The notes under the pieces were generated by a model. It did not search any database. It was not told where the DNA came from and was given only the letters and a program-made list of their open reading frames with translations. A program made the translations under genes and the position numbers. This document shows positions 43,090 through 51,376 of a stretch of DNA of 64,000 nt, in pieces. The stretch is from Streptomyces malaysiensis subsp. samsunensis (GTDB taxonomy: Bacteria > Actinomycetota > Actinomycetes > Streptomycetales > Streptomycetaceae). Where the stretch lies: the NCBI RefSeq assembly GCF_024519315.1, contig NZ_JANIIC010000005.1, forward strand, positions 214,364 to 278,363, given 5' to 3'. Position 1 is the stretch's first letter. Every line of letters starts with the position of its first letter.

Positions 43090-44373
43090 TCAGTTCTTCC
43101 GGCCCGCCGGGGCGGCGGCGGGCCGGTCGGTGGTGCCGTACGCGAGGTAGGCCCGCTGGGTCGTGATGTGGTCGGCGACGTACCGGGCGTCGTGCCAGAC
43201 GCCCCAGATGAAGCTCGAGCCGCGGCGGGACTGCCAGGGCAGGCCCAGGAAGTACACGCCGGGCTCGGACGACACACCGCGTCGCTGGTTCGGCCGGCCG
43301 TTCCCGTCGAACGCGTCGACCTCGAGCCAGCCGTAGTCGGTGGCGAAGCCGGTCGCCCAGACGATCGAGGTGACACCGGCCCCGGCCAGGTCGAGCTCCA
43401 GCCGGGGGTCGGTCACACACTCCGGGTCCGGCCCGAGGACATGGGCCTGTGGCTCCTCGGGCAGATCGAGCCCATTGCGCTCGACATACTCATCGGCCGC
43501 CCGGAGGAGCTCGAGATACTTGGCGTCGCCGAGCGCGATGTTGGTGGCCAGATCCGGCGCGAACCGCAGCACGCCCTCGTCGTAGGACGAGGTCAGACCG
43601 ACGAGCTCGATCCCCTCGGCGGCCAGGGCACGGAAGTCCACGGTGTGGCCGCCGCGAGCGCCGCTGACCGCGATGGTCACATGCTCGGCGCCTCGGGGCG
43701 GCGTCTCCGCGTCCCACCGCCCGAGCACCCCGAGCCACCAGCAGAAGTCCCGTCCGCGGTACTCACGGGCCGGACGGTCGTGCGGACCGACGGAGAGGAA
43801 GACCCGGCGCCCGGACCGGCGCAGCTCATCGGCGATCTGCACCCCCGAGGACCCGCCCCCGACCACGAGCACCGCGCCCTCGGGGAGCTGCTCCGGGTTG
43901 CGGTACCCACTGGAGTGGATCTGCACCGGGACGGCACCGTCCGGGACGATGGGCGGGATCACGGGCCGCTGGAACGGCCCGGTCGCGGCCACGACGAAGC
44001 GCGCGTCGATGGCGCCCTCCGACGTCTCGACCCGGAAGCCGGGCCGCCCGGCGTGCCTGCGCACCGAGGTCACCTCGACACCGCACCGGATCGGGGCGCC
44101 TATCTTCTCGGCGTACGCGACGAAGTAGTCCGCGACCTGCTCCTTCGAGGCGAAGGCATCGGGGTCGACATCGGAGAACTCCAGCCCCGGGAACCGGTCG
44201 TGCCACGCTGGCCCGTTCGCCACCAGGGAGTCCCACCGCTCCGAACGCCACCGCTCGGCGATACGGTGCCGTTCCAGGACGATATGCGGCACGCCATGAG
44301 CCCCCAGGTGCTCACTCATGGCCACACCCGCCTGGCCCGCCCCGACGACGACTACGTCAGTCTCTTCACTCAA
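43090..44373 (-). CDS. FAD/NADPH-dependent flavin monooxygenase
   Basis: This 427-aa FMO/YUCCA/CzcO-like enzyme has the FAD loop VVVVGAGQAGVAMSEHL, the short LERHRIAERWRSERWDSLVANG, the FMO-type FVVAATGPFQRPVIPPI, the NADPH loop VLVVGGGSSGVQIADELRR and the C-terminal VWATGFATDYGWL. It probably hydroxylates a nitrogen atom or inserts oxygen into a small substrate. It is first in the operon with RidA, DUF1028, M20 hydrolase, transporter and LysR genes. It starts with TTG behind GGAGG. A TCTGT-TGG-ACAGA motif lies about 87 nt upstream. Confidence 0.87.
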   Translation of the reverse strand: MSEETDVVVVGAGQAGVAMSEHLGAHGVPHIVLERHRIAERWRSERWDSLVANGPAWHDRFPGLEFSDVDPDAFASKEQVADYFVAYAEKIGAPIRCGVEVTSVRRHAGRPGFRVETSEGAIDARFVVAATGPFQRPVIPPIVPDGAVPVQIHSSGYRNPEQLPEGAVLVVGGGSSGVQIADELRRSGRRVFLSVGPHDRPAREYRGRDFCWWLGVLGRWDAETPPRGAEHVTIAVSGARGGHTVDFRALAAEGIELVGLTSSYDEGVLRFAPDLATNIALGDAKYLELLRAADEYVERNGLDLPEEPQAHVLGPDPECVTDPRLELDLAGAGVTSIVWATGFATDYGWLEVDAFDGNGRPNQRRGVSSEPGVYFLGLPWQSRRGSSFIWGVWHDARYVADHITTQRAYLAYGTTDRPAAAPAGRKN

Positions 44374-44669
44374 CTTTCAGCCTCCACTCAGGCGGTAGTC
44401 CATCCCGGTGTCGCGTTGACTGTGCTACCGCACGAGGGATCCTTGGACATGGCCGTAGTTCTGTCCAACAGATGTTTCCGCTGTAGGCGATCTGATTTAT
44501 AGATTTGCACCAGCGCCTCGGCCAGCGGGGCGCTCACCGCCCGCAGCGCGGGCAGGTACGGCCAGGCGAACCCGACGTCCCCGCCCGCGCCCCCGTTGGC
44601 GACCGACGAGCGCAGCCAGCCCCTCCTCACACCGGGAAATCACCCTCAAGAAGCTCTGGGGTCTCCGCA
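44374..44669. other. Promoter region and gene-free stretch before the monooxygenase operon
   Basis: The stretch holds the upstream region of the leftward flavin monooxygenase gene. TCTGTCCAACAGA at 44460-44472 is a small palindrome that could be the LysR site, and an AT-rich GATTTATAGATTT near 44490 could hold a promoter. A minus-strand open frame (44388-44630) has no recognisable homology and lacks a ribosome binding site, so it is not called. Confidence 0.4.
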
Positions 44670-44686
44670 CGCCCGGGTGCCGGGCG
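44670..44686 (-). terminator. Short hairpin after the cyclase/NTPase operon
   Basis: CGCCCGG-GTG-CCGGGCG, a 7-bp stem with a 3-nt loop, 9 nt after the stop of the last gene. Confidence 0.55.
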
Positions 44687-44695
44687 GACGCGTGT

Positions 44696-45613
44696 TCATA
44701 CGGCGGAGGGGTGGTCCACTCTGCCGTTCACCCCGGCCTTCCGGGGGCCCGGAACGCGCCGTCCCAGGTTGACGAGCCGGTCACGCAGCAGTTCGGAGAG
44801 CTCCTGCTGTTCCTGCGGGGTCAGCTTGCCGAGCAGGCCGGCCATCTCCTCCTGCCAGTCGGTCTCCTCCCGGACCAGGCCGGGGTTCTGCACCGACCAG
44901 TCGAGCACCTGGCTGACCTGGTCCGGGTGTCTGACCAGCCACAGAGCTGCCAGGGAGACGGGCCCGTTACGCAGGGCCTGGATGCAGAAGTCGTACTCCT
45001 CACGGCGATGCGCCGTCCATGAGTACGGCAGGCCGGCGTCCCCCGGCTGCCCCAGGCGCAGTTCGCCATCGGTGTCGCGGGCCTGGACATCCGTGACGCG
45101 GTAGGTGAGCCCCACACTCTCCAGACGCTGGGGCGAAGCCAGGTGGTGCATCATCTCGGGGGCGCCAAAGCTGCGACCCCCGGTGGTCTGAGCCTCTTCC
45201 ATCTGGTGGAGGCACTGGTCGAGGTTCTTGCGTACGACGTCCCATCCGTAGGCCGTCCGGGAGCGCACTACCTGCGCCGGATCGTGCACCCACCACAACA
45301 CGCGCACATTCACCGATTCCGTGCCATATGCGGTCGGCAGCGCCACGCTCCGGGTTTCGGGCTGTTCTCCGAGCCGGACACGGAAGGCTTCCTCGTAGCC
45401 CAGCAGCCGGGGTAGGGAGGGCATCGCACCGTCGGCGGCCATGCCGGGCTCCGTGCCGCGGGGACGCTTGGTACCCAGCACGTGGTGGGCACCCTCCCGA
45501 TCCCGCAGGACCAGGGCCCGGTCGCGCCGCCCGGACAGACGCTGGCGAAGGATCTCGCGCCACGGCGCGTGCGGGGCGAGGGTGTAGACGGGGCAGCTGT
45601 CCTCGGTTGTCAC
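44696..45613 (-). CDS. Conserved hypothetical protein, possibly SPFH-like; last gene of the cyclase/NTPase operon
   Basis: I do not firmly recognise this 305-aa protein. The central part (VNVRVLWWVHDPAQVVRSR, VRKNLDQCLHQMEEAQ, VGLTYRVTDVQARDTDG) has the strand-turn-helix rhythm of SPFH/band-7 domains, in which an x-VxWWVxDPxxVV strand is followed by a long helix. The C-terminal part (REEYDFCIQALRNG, LWLVRHPDQVSQVLDW, LTPQEQQELSELLRDRLVNL) is helical. There is no signal peptide or TM helix. It starts with GTG overlapping the NTPase stop by 4 nt, so it is co-translated with it. In this context it may be a scaffold or effector. SPFH assignment is tentative. Confidence 0.65.
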   Translation of the reverse strand: MTTEDSCPVYTLAPHAPWREILRQRLSGRRDRALVLRDREGAHHVLGTKRPRGTEPGMAADGAMPSLPRLLGYEEAFRVRLGEQPETRSVALPTAYGTESVNVRVLWWVHDPAQVVRSRTAYGWDVVRKNLDQCLHQMEEAQTTGGRSFGAPEMMHHLASPQRLESVGLTYRVTDVQARDTDGELRLGQPGDAGLPYSWTAHRREEYDFCIQALRNGPVSLAALWLVRHPDQVSQVLDWSVQNPGLVREETDWQEEMAGLLGKLTPQEQQELSELLRDRLVNLGRRVPGPRKAGVNGRVDHPSAV

Positions 45614-47886
45614 GATGTCCTCCCGGATGAGTGCGGGTCGCTGTACGGGGGTCGCGGCGCCGGCTCGCCCTCGCGCCAGACGTTCAGCGCCCGGCGCGCG
45701 ATGTCCCGTCCGACCAAATCGGTGTCCTCGTGCCGGTCGATCACCACGAACAGCCGGAACACTCCGTGTCGCATGTCCTGTGCCAAGGCAGTGAGCAGGG
45801 TTTCCACGGCCTCCTTCTGCTGTTCGCTCCAGGCGGCCATGCGGCACCACCCGATCAGGTGCCTGGCTGTGGTGTCGAAGGTGTCGTCGTCGTCCAGTGT
45901 CCGGTGGACGAGGTCGACGATCTGCCACGCGCACTCTCCCGCGCCCAGTAGCTGTTGCTGGAACCAGGAGGGGTCCGCCAGCAGACGGGGAAAGTTGCGG
46001 AGCGCCAGCTCGGCATCGGTCCCCTCCTGGCCCGCCCATTCGGCCAGGTGCCTGAAGACCAGCGTCTGACTGCCCGAGTTGAAGAGACCGACCAGGGCCG
46101 AGTCCACCGCCCTGCGCACGGCGCTCTCCCCCTCGTCGTCCAGACCGTGATGGAGACCGCCCAGCAGCCGCATGGCGAGGTCCGGCCGGGAGAGCCCGAA
46201 GTCGGTACCACAGGTGTACGCCACGGTGGACCGGAGCTGCTGACTCCGTGCCCAACTCCATTCACGGAGGCGATGCTTGACCTCTGTGGCCAATACGGGA
46301 TCCTTCGCCGCCACGCCCATCGCATGAGCGGCGATGATCCGACTGCTGCGACGTTCGGACCCGGCGAGGGCGCCGATGTGGCGCAGTGCTCGGCGTCCGC
46401 CGCCCCACCCTGCGGCCATGCCCATGACTCGGCCCACCGGCTGCGTAAGCTCCGTCTCGTTCCTGACCGAGTCCATCCACGAAGTCAGCACCTGGGACAG
46501 CCGGCCGTACTCACGCCATACGTAGCGGAGTACGGTCTCGGCCTGCCGCTGCCGGGTGAACCGCACCGGTTCCACCGCGAAGGTGTACTGGGAGGTCGCG
46601 CGGATCTCCTTGGGCGCGCATTGCGCGCGTACGGAGCGCAGCAGGTCTTCCAGGGATCGACGGAACACGAAGTGCGGGTTGGGCCGAGGCTGTTCCCGCT
46701 TGCCCTGATCGCCCGTGCCCTCCTCGGACGGTGGCAGTACGGAATCCAGACGACCCTCTGCCACTTCGAGGAGCCGTTCGGACTCTTCCCTGATGATGCG
46801 GTGGTCCAGCCCCTCGAAGACGCAAGTCGCCAGTAGGAAGGCGAGCCCGTCGGAGTCGTCCCGCAGATCCTTGATCAGGTCCGGCACCTCGCCCTCGGCG
46901 AGGAAGCTCAGACGGTTCCGGAGGCCCGTGGCGTCCGTACCGTCCTCGCCCGAGTCGACCACCGCGGCGACGAGTTCCGCGACTTCGGCGGGAACCAGCT
47001 CCGGTACCAGCAGGTCGTCCAGCAGCCCCGGTTCCAGCCCCGCGAGCAGCAGGTTCCGATGCACCGGGTCCGGTACGGCGGCCCGCAGACGGGCGTCGAA
47101 CACCGCCCGCGGCGGCGCCGGTCGGCAGACCTGGGGGGTCACATGGAGGTCCCGCTCCAGACGCCGTACGAGTTCGGGGTCTTCCGGCAGCACGATCACC
47201 ATGCGGGCATTGGCCTGGTGCAGCAGGCTCCGCAGATTGCCCACCATGCCCGGGCGCAAAGGGTACTTGGGCACCAGCCCGTCCACGAGGTACCCGCGGG
47301 CGTCGGCATGGGTGGGCCGCCAGGTGGCGAGGTCCATGTCGCTGTCGACCGCGCGCAGCGCCATGCTGCCGCTGTGGCGGTGCAGCAGGTTGAGAGCGGT
47401 CGTACGGCGGCCGGAGCCGGGTGCTCCGGTCAGGAAGAGGACACCGCTGTCGAGCTTCCTCAGCCCTTCCGGGAACCACTCCGGCTCCGCGAAGCCGAAG
47501 GCCGCGTCCTCGATCTCATCCTCGGAGATGGGGCCTTCGCGCGCCTCCACCCGGTGGGTGCCCGCACCGGTCGTATGGCTGTGGCTGCTCACACGCTGGC
47601 CGCCGTGCACAGAGCCCGTGTTGATGTTGCCGTTGGGGGCGTAAATAAACGGTCCCCGGCCGTTGCGGCCGGCACCACCGAACAGGTCGTCGATTCCGGG
47701 GATGGAGCCCTCGTCACCGACACCGTCCTCGTCGTCGAATCCGTCCGACTCCCCCTGGCCCGTGGCCTCCGGTTCCTCCCGGGCGGTGTGGTCGTCCCCT
47801 TCCTCGGCGGCCGGGGCCTCGGGTTTCCCGGCGACCGGAGCCATGGTGCCGACGGGGAGTTCGGGGCGCCGGTCCCGCTCGCTCAT
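45610..47886 (-). CDS. P-loop NTPase (NLR/STAND-like) with N-terminal Asn/Gly-rich motif
   Basis: This 758-aa protein has a disordered acidic N-terminus (residues 1-80), a motif NGNINTGSVHGGQRV (85-99), then an NTPase with Walker A GAPGSGRRTTA (154-164) and a possible Walker B in ARMVIVLPEDPE (227-238). A long helical C-terminal region from about 390 onward follows (FRRSLEDLLRSVRAQ, RRALRHIGALAGSE, HLAEWAGQEGTDAELALRNF). No known effector domain is seen. The motif recurs almost unchanged in the cyclase-like protein encoded just upstream, which overlaps by 4 nt. The order (short motif, NTPase, helical repeats) resembles bacterial NLR-like/STAND conflict proteins, but this is inference. Confidence 0.75.
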   Translation of the reverse strand: MSERDRRPELPVGTMAPVAGKPEAPAAEEGDDHTAREEPEATGQGESDGFDDEDGVGDEGSIPGIDDLFGGAGRNGRGPFIYAPNGNINTGSVHGGQRVSSHSHTTGAGTHRVEAREGPISEDEIEDAAFGFAEPEWFPEGLRKLDSGVLFLTGAPGSGRRTTALNLLHRHSGSMALRAVDSDMDLATWRPTHADARGYLVDGLVPKYPLRPGMVGNLRSLLHQANARMVIVLPEDPELVRRLERDLHVTPQVCRPAPPRAVFDARLRAAVPDPVHRNLLLAGLEPGLLDDLLVPELVPAEVAELVAAVVDSGEDGTDATGLRNRLSFLAEGEVPDLIKDLRDDSDGLAFLLATCVFEGLDHRIIREESERLLEVAEGRLDSVLPPSEEGTGDQGKREQPRPNPHFVFRRSLEDLLRSVRAQCAPKEIRATSQYTFAVEPVRFTRQRQAETVLRYVWREYGRLSQVLTSWMDSVRNETELTQPVGRVMGMAAGWGGGRRALRHIGALAGSERRSSRIIAAHAMGVAAKDPVLATEVKHRLREWSWARSQQLRSTVAYTCGTDFGLSRPDLAMRLLGGLHHGLDDEGESAVRRAVDSALVGLFNSGSQTLVFRHLAEWAGQEGTDAELALRNFPRLLADPSWFQQQLLGAGECAWQIVDLVHRTLDDDDTFDTTARHLIGWCRMAAWSEQQKEAVETLLTALAQDMRHGVFRLFVVIDRHEDTDLVGRDIARRALNVWREGEPAPRPPYSDPHSSGRTS

Positions 47887-48842
47887 CGGTGCCCCGAGTT
47901 CTTGTCGCCGCGGACGGTATCGCCCTGGGTGCCGTGGACCGTACCCGCCTTGCTGCCGCCGAATTGGTCGCCGGCGACGTGTGTGTTGGTGCGCGTGTTG
48001 TTGACGCTCTGGCCCCCGTGCACAGTGCCGGTGTTCACGTTTCCGTTGTCGGCCCTGTTCGTGACGGTTCGGGGATCCGCCACGTGGCCAGGGTCGCGCG
48101 GGCTGTCCTCGTGCGCCCGCTGGGCCTCCTGGTCCTCGATCACCTGGTCCCCCAGGATCCGACGGTCGTACAGCGTGCCGGAGGGAGCGGGTACGTACAG
48201 CCAGGCGCGCTGGGCGAACGACTTGCCTTCCACCGTGGCCGGAACCTCGGTGAAGTAATCGAGATGGCGGCCCGTGTAGCCACTCTCGACCGCGTCCTGG
48301 TGGCAGCGGTCCGAGAGGATGGCCGCGACCTGAGTGACGTTCTCACTGGATGCGGCCAGCATCGCCTTGACAGGGCGGGAGTCGAGCAGCCGGTGGGTGT
48401 CATTGCGCGGCGTCCCCTTCCCGTCCTCCCGCTCCCCCGAGTCGGTCACCGGCCCGATGTGCAGGCTGACGCGAAGCCGGATGCGTACAGCCCCCATGGA
48501 GTGCACGTTGAACTCGGTGAGCACCTCCTGGAGTGTGCTCAGCCAGGGGTGAATGACGAAGGGCATCGCCGTCGGGTCGAAGCCGAACACAAAGCCGTCG
48601 CCGGTGGAGTCGGGGAACCGCCTGTCGTTCCAGACGTCCGCGATTCCCGCACGCTCGAACGATCTGGCGAGGAGCTGGGGAATGGCCCGGCTGATGAGGT
48701 CGTGCTCGATGGCCGGATAGCCGGTGAAGTCCTTCGCGTCGACGGCCACGATCCCTCGGTAGGGCGGCAGCGGCCGACTGCGGGTGTAGGGCGCGGCGGT
48801 CGCCTGGGGCAGCGGCAAATGGGGTTGGAAGTGCTCGGACAT
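47883..48842 (-). CDS. Class III nucleotidyl-cyclase-like protein with C-terminal Asn/Gly-rich motif
   Basis: This 319-aa protein has an N-terminal domain (about residues 28-215) with the class III adenylyl/guanylyl cyclase pattern: GIVAVDAKDFTGY (metal Asp35), STGDGFVFGFDP (second metal Asp82) and IRLRVSLHIGPV (strand before the TGPV-like turn). The transition-state Asn/Arg helix is less clear; residues near SSENVTQVAAIL may serve. After a charged linker, the C-terminus holds NGNVNTGTVHGGQSV (266-280) and a second weaker copy AGTVHGTQGDTV (299-310). The ATG at MSEHFQ follows AAGGAG. It overlaps the NTPase gene by 4 nt. Active cyclase versus a binding relic is undecided. Confidence 0.72.
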   Translation of the reverse strand: MSEHFQPHLPLPQATAAPYTRSRPLPPYRGIVAVDAKDFTGYPAIEHDLISRAIPQLLARSFERAGIADVWNDRRFPDSTGDGFVFGFDPTAMPFVIHPWLSTLQEVLTEFNVHSMGAVRIRLRVSLHIGPVTDSGEREDGKGTPRNDTHRLLDSRPVKAMLAASSENVTQVAAILSDRCHQDAVESGYTGRHLDYFTEVPATVEGKSFAQRAWLYVPAPSGTLYDRRILGDQVIEDQEAQRAHEDSPRDPGHVADPRTVTNRADNGNVNTGTVHGGQSVNNTRTNTHVAGDQFGGSKAGTVHGTQGDTVRGDKNSGHR

Positions 48843-48976
48843 CTGGTGCTCCTTCACGGAATCGACGAATGGGACGTGGGCGGTCTGGAACGTCCGCGGG
48901 AAACGGATCGAACCGCCGTGTCCCTCGAGGCTCGCGAATCGACGTCTCGCCTTCCGCTCTCTCAGTGCGGATAACG

Positions 48977-48998
48977 GGTGACAGGCGCCACAGACACC
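48977..48998. promoter_or_regulatory. Possible Crp-type site before the cyclase operon
   Basis: GGTGACAGGCGCCACAGACACC has GGTG/CACC ends and partial inner symmetry in the 172-nt gap between the Crp-like gene and the cyclase gene. It is a weak match to actinobacterial Crp sites (GTGnC...GnCAC). Confidence 0.3.
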
Positions 48999-49014
48999 AC
49001 GGAGGCTGCCGGGT

Positions 49015-49692
49015 TCATCCGCCGTCGGAGTTCGCGACTCGACGCAATGCCGGCAGATCGTCGATCACGATGCGCTTGCGTCGCGCCCACACCTGACAGG
49101 ACTCCAGTTCACGCAGAAGTCGGGTGATGGTGTTTCGGGAGACCCGCAAGTGCTGTGCCAATTCGTCATGTGTGACGGCCAGTTCCCGGGCGCGCGAGAT
49201 GTCGGCGAACTTCACGAGGGTCACCGCCAGCCGGTGCAGTACGTCCCCGCCCCCGCGGGCTTGTGTCGACTCGCGCAGCCGCGCCAGCGCGTAGCGCTCA
49301 AGGACGGGCGACAGCTCGTGCGCGTCGACGAACCGGGTGAACTCCGGGGCCATCATGACTGCGACCTTGCAGCGGGTCAGCGTCTCGACGCTCGCCAGTC
49401 GCACGCCGCCGCCCCGTACGGCTACCTCGCCCAGCAGCTCGCCCGGACCACGGAATGCCAGCAACGTGGGCGCCCCGCTCCGTGAAGTCCGCACCACCTT
49501 GGCCACACCTCGGAGAACGGCCAGTACCAGGGTTCCGGGCTCGCCCTGTTGCAACAGCAACACACCGGGTGGATGCCAGCGCTCGTAGGACTGTCGGACC
49601 AGATCGTCCCAGACTGCTTCTCCGGCGAGATCACGCAATGTCTCGCCCGGTGTCTCGGATGCCCCCACGGAGCTGTATGGGAAATCGCTCAT
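49015..49692 (-). CDS. Crp/Fnr-family cyclic-nucleotide-binding-type regulator
   Basis: This 225-aa regulator has an N-terminal cyclic-nucleotide-binding-like beta-roll (about residues 20-130): LLLQQGEPGTLVLAVLRGVAKVV, FRGPGELLGEVAVRGGGVRLASV (phosphate-binding-cassette position, with GELLGE) and VAVMMAPEF. A dimer helix and a C-terminal winged helix follow: LAVTHDELAQHLRVSRNTITRLLRELES. The PBC lacks the exact RxS of E. coli Crp, so ligand binding needs testing. It is immediately upstream of the cyclase-like gene on the same strand, which suggests that it senses that product and controls the operon. Confidence 0.88.
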   Translation of the reverse strand: MSDFPYSSVGASETPGETLRDLAGEAVWDDLVRQSYERWHPPGVLLLQQGEPGTLVLAVLRGVAKVVRTSRSGAPTLLAFRGPGELLGEVAVRGGGVRLASVETLTRCKVAVMMAPEFTRFVDAHELSPVLERYALARLRESTQARGGGDVLHRLAVTLVKFADISRARELAVTHDELAQHLRVSRNTITRLLRELESCQVWARRKRIVIDDLPALRRVANSDGG

Positions 49693-49793
49693 GCAACGAC
49701 CTTGTCCTGCGTGAGCCTGCGCTACACAGCCGGTCCATCCGTGCGCCTTGGCCTACTGCTCCCGTTCCGGCCGACGGTGTATCGGCTGACAGA

Positions 49794-49826
49794 GACCGGG
49801 CGCGACGGCCGGCGCCGCGCCCGGTC
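49794..49826 (-). terminator. Hairpin terminator after the HAD phosphatase
   Basis: GACCGGGCGCG and CGCGCCCGGTC form a perfect 11-bp stem with an 11-nt loop, 16 nt downstream of the leftward phosphatase stop. Confidence 0.7.
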
Positions 49827-49841
49827 CGCTTACCCTTGCGC

Positions 49842-51137
49842 TCAGCCCCCGTGGACCGAGTCCTCCTGGTCCGGGATGACGCTGCGGTCCTGCCGCCGCA
49901 CCGGGCCCGGCGTGCCGTCGGGGTTGGTGTAGCCGGTGGTGGAGCAGGGGTAGGCGGCTTCCTTGCGGGGCAGTGGCTCGATGAACATGGGGTTGATCAG
50001 CCAGGTGCCGTCCGCGTTGTCGTAGGCCCGGCACATGATCTCGTTCTTGTTCCGGTTGAGGACCAGGCCCGCTCCGGTGGCGTCGCCGACCATCGTCACA
50101 TCGGTGTCGGCGTCGCCCCCGGCGATCACCGGGCGGTTCTGGGGAGCCTGCCGCTTCCAGGCGTCGGGGCCGGTGACGCCGAACGCCTTCTCGTTGAGCC
50201 AGCAGCGCTTGCCCTCGATATAGGGCATGACCGTGCCCTTACTGGCGGGTTCGCCGCCGCACCCCTCCTGGGTGTAGGTGATCCGCCCGTGGCGGTCGAG
50301 CAGGTTGCGGATGGCGAGGACGTGCTCGCGGTCGACGCCGACGCCGCCCGCCCAGGCGTTGGTGACCGGGGTGCTGCCGGCGGAGTCCACCCACACCTCG
50401 AAGCCCGCCTTCTTCAGGACCCGGATCAGATCCTTGATCTGCGGGTTGTAGCGGGCGTAGGCGTGCAGGGTGTGGCTGCCGACCCGCTGGGTGGCGCCGA
50501 CGGGCGCGGCCAGCGCCTCGGCCCGGGACTTCCGTGCGTAGGAGGTGACCTCGGCCTCGGTGTGACCCGCGAACAGCTGGGGCACCCAGGCGTATTGGGG
50601 AAGGGTCCGGCGGCTGTTCCACTCCCCCGCGAATGCCTTGTGGCCGTTCATCAGGGTGGCCTCGCTGCGGATGGAGAAGATCTCGTCCGTGCAGGCGGTG
50701 TCGGTGGACGTCGGCAGTGGCGCGCCGACGGGCACATCGGTGCCGCACGCCTCGGTCAGGGTCCGGTCGGCTTCCTCGGTCAGCCAGGGGCTGGTGTCGG
50801 ACCAGTGTGCCGGTCGCAGGATCTTGTCGTGTTCGAGGGCCCAGGCGATGGCGAGGTCGGTGATGTCGTTCTTGGAGACGGTGTTGTCCCAGTCGAAGGC
50901 GGCGACCGGCCGCTCGCCATGGCGCGCCTGTGGGTTGCCGCAGGTTCCCCGCTCGTCGATCACCCGCTGAAGCCGCTCCCTGTTGTCGCCGTACCACGCG
51001 AGCGAGGATGAGAGGCGCGGGCAGTACGCCCGTTCCGCGGTGGTCTCCGCCGCGTAGGTGGTGCTCGCCGGAATCAAGGACATCAGTGCGGCGACCGATG
51101 CCAGCCCGAGGGCGGCACCCAGGGGAGCAGTGCGCAT
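49842..51137 (-). CDS. Secreted HAD-superfamily phosphatase
   Basis: This 431-aa exported phosphatase has a leader (RTAPLGAALGLASVAALMSLI) that likely ends near TYAAE at residue 30. The HAD motif I is VAAFDWDNTVSKND (nucleophile Asp), motif II is in VWVDSAGSTPV, and the C-terminal PVIAGGDADTDVTMV gives the motif IV Asp residues. This layout with a large cap resembles phosphorylcholine phosphatase-type HAD enzymes. The ATG follows AAGGAGAG. It probably recovers phosphate or choline outside the cell; the substrate is not proven. Confidence 0.83.
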   Translation of the reverse strand: MRTAPLGAALGLASVAALMSLIPASTTYAAETTAERAYCPRLSSSLAWYGDNRERLQRVIDERGTCGNPQARHGERPVAAFDWDNTVSKNDITDLAIAWALEHDKILRPAHWSDTSPWLTEEADRTLTEACGTDVPVGAPLPTSTDTACTDEIFSIRSEATLMNGHKAFAGEWNSRRTLPQYAWVPQLFAGHTEAEVTSYARKSRAEALAAPVGATQRVGSHTLHAYARYNPQIKDLIRVLKKAGFEVWVDSAGSTPVTNAWAGGVGVDREHVLAIRNLLDRHGRITYTQEGCGGEPASKGTVMPYIEGKRCWLNEKAFGVTGPDAWKRQAPQNRPVIAGGDADTDVTMVGDATGAGLVLNRNKNEIMCRAYDNADGTWLINPMFIEPLPRKEAAYPCSTTGYTNPDGTPGPVRRQDRSVIPDQEDSVHGG

Positions 51138-51376
51138 GCGGTGGCTCTCCTTCGTAACGAGGACGGTGAGAACGACACGTTCATCTGACGGACAGCGGAA
51201 CGCCTTGCACCGTACGCGCAATGATCACCCGGGTACACCGTCCGGTCGCTCGGCGCCCAAGCGGAGCGGACGGGTCCGGCGCATCACCCATTGAGCCCCT
51301 TGCGAGGAGCGCTCCGCACCCTCGACCTCTTAATGTCGCGGCAGGGGCCGATGTGACCTAAGGAGAGCTTCCGCTC

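Noticed and set aside
44388..44630. 80-codon minus-strand frame upstream of the monooxygenase gene
   Set aside because: No ribosome binding site, no recognised domain, and it overlaps the likely promoter region.
47883..48842. Cyclase-like protein as a GGDEF or CRISPR-polymerase (Palm) protein
   Set aside because: No GGDEF or GGDD motif; the FTG, TGDG and HIGPV landmarks fit class III cyclases better.
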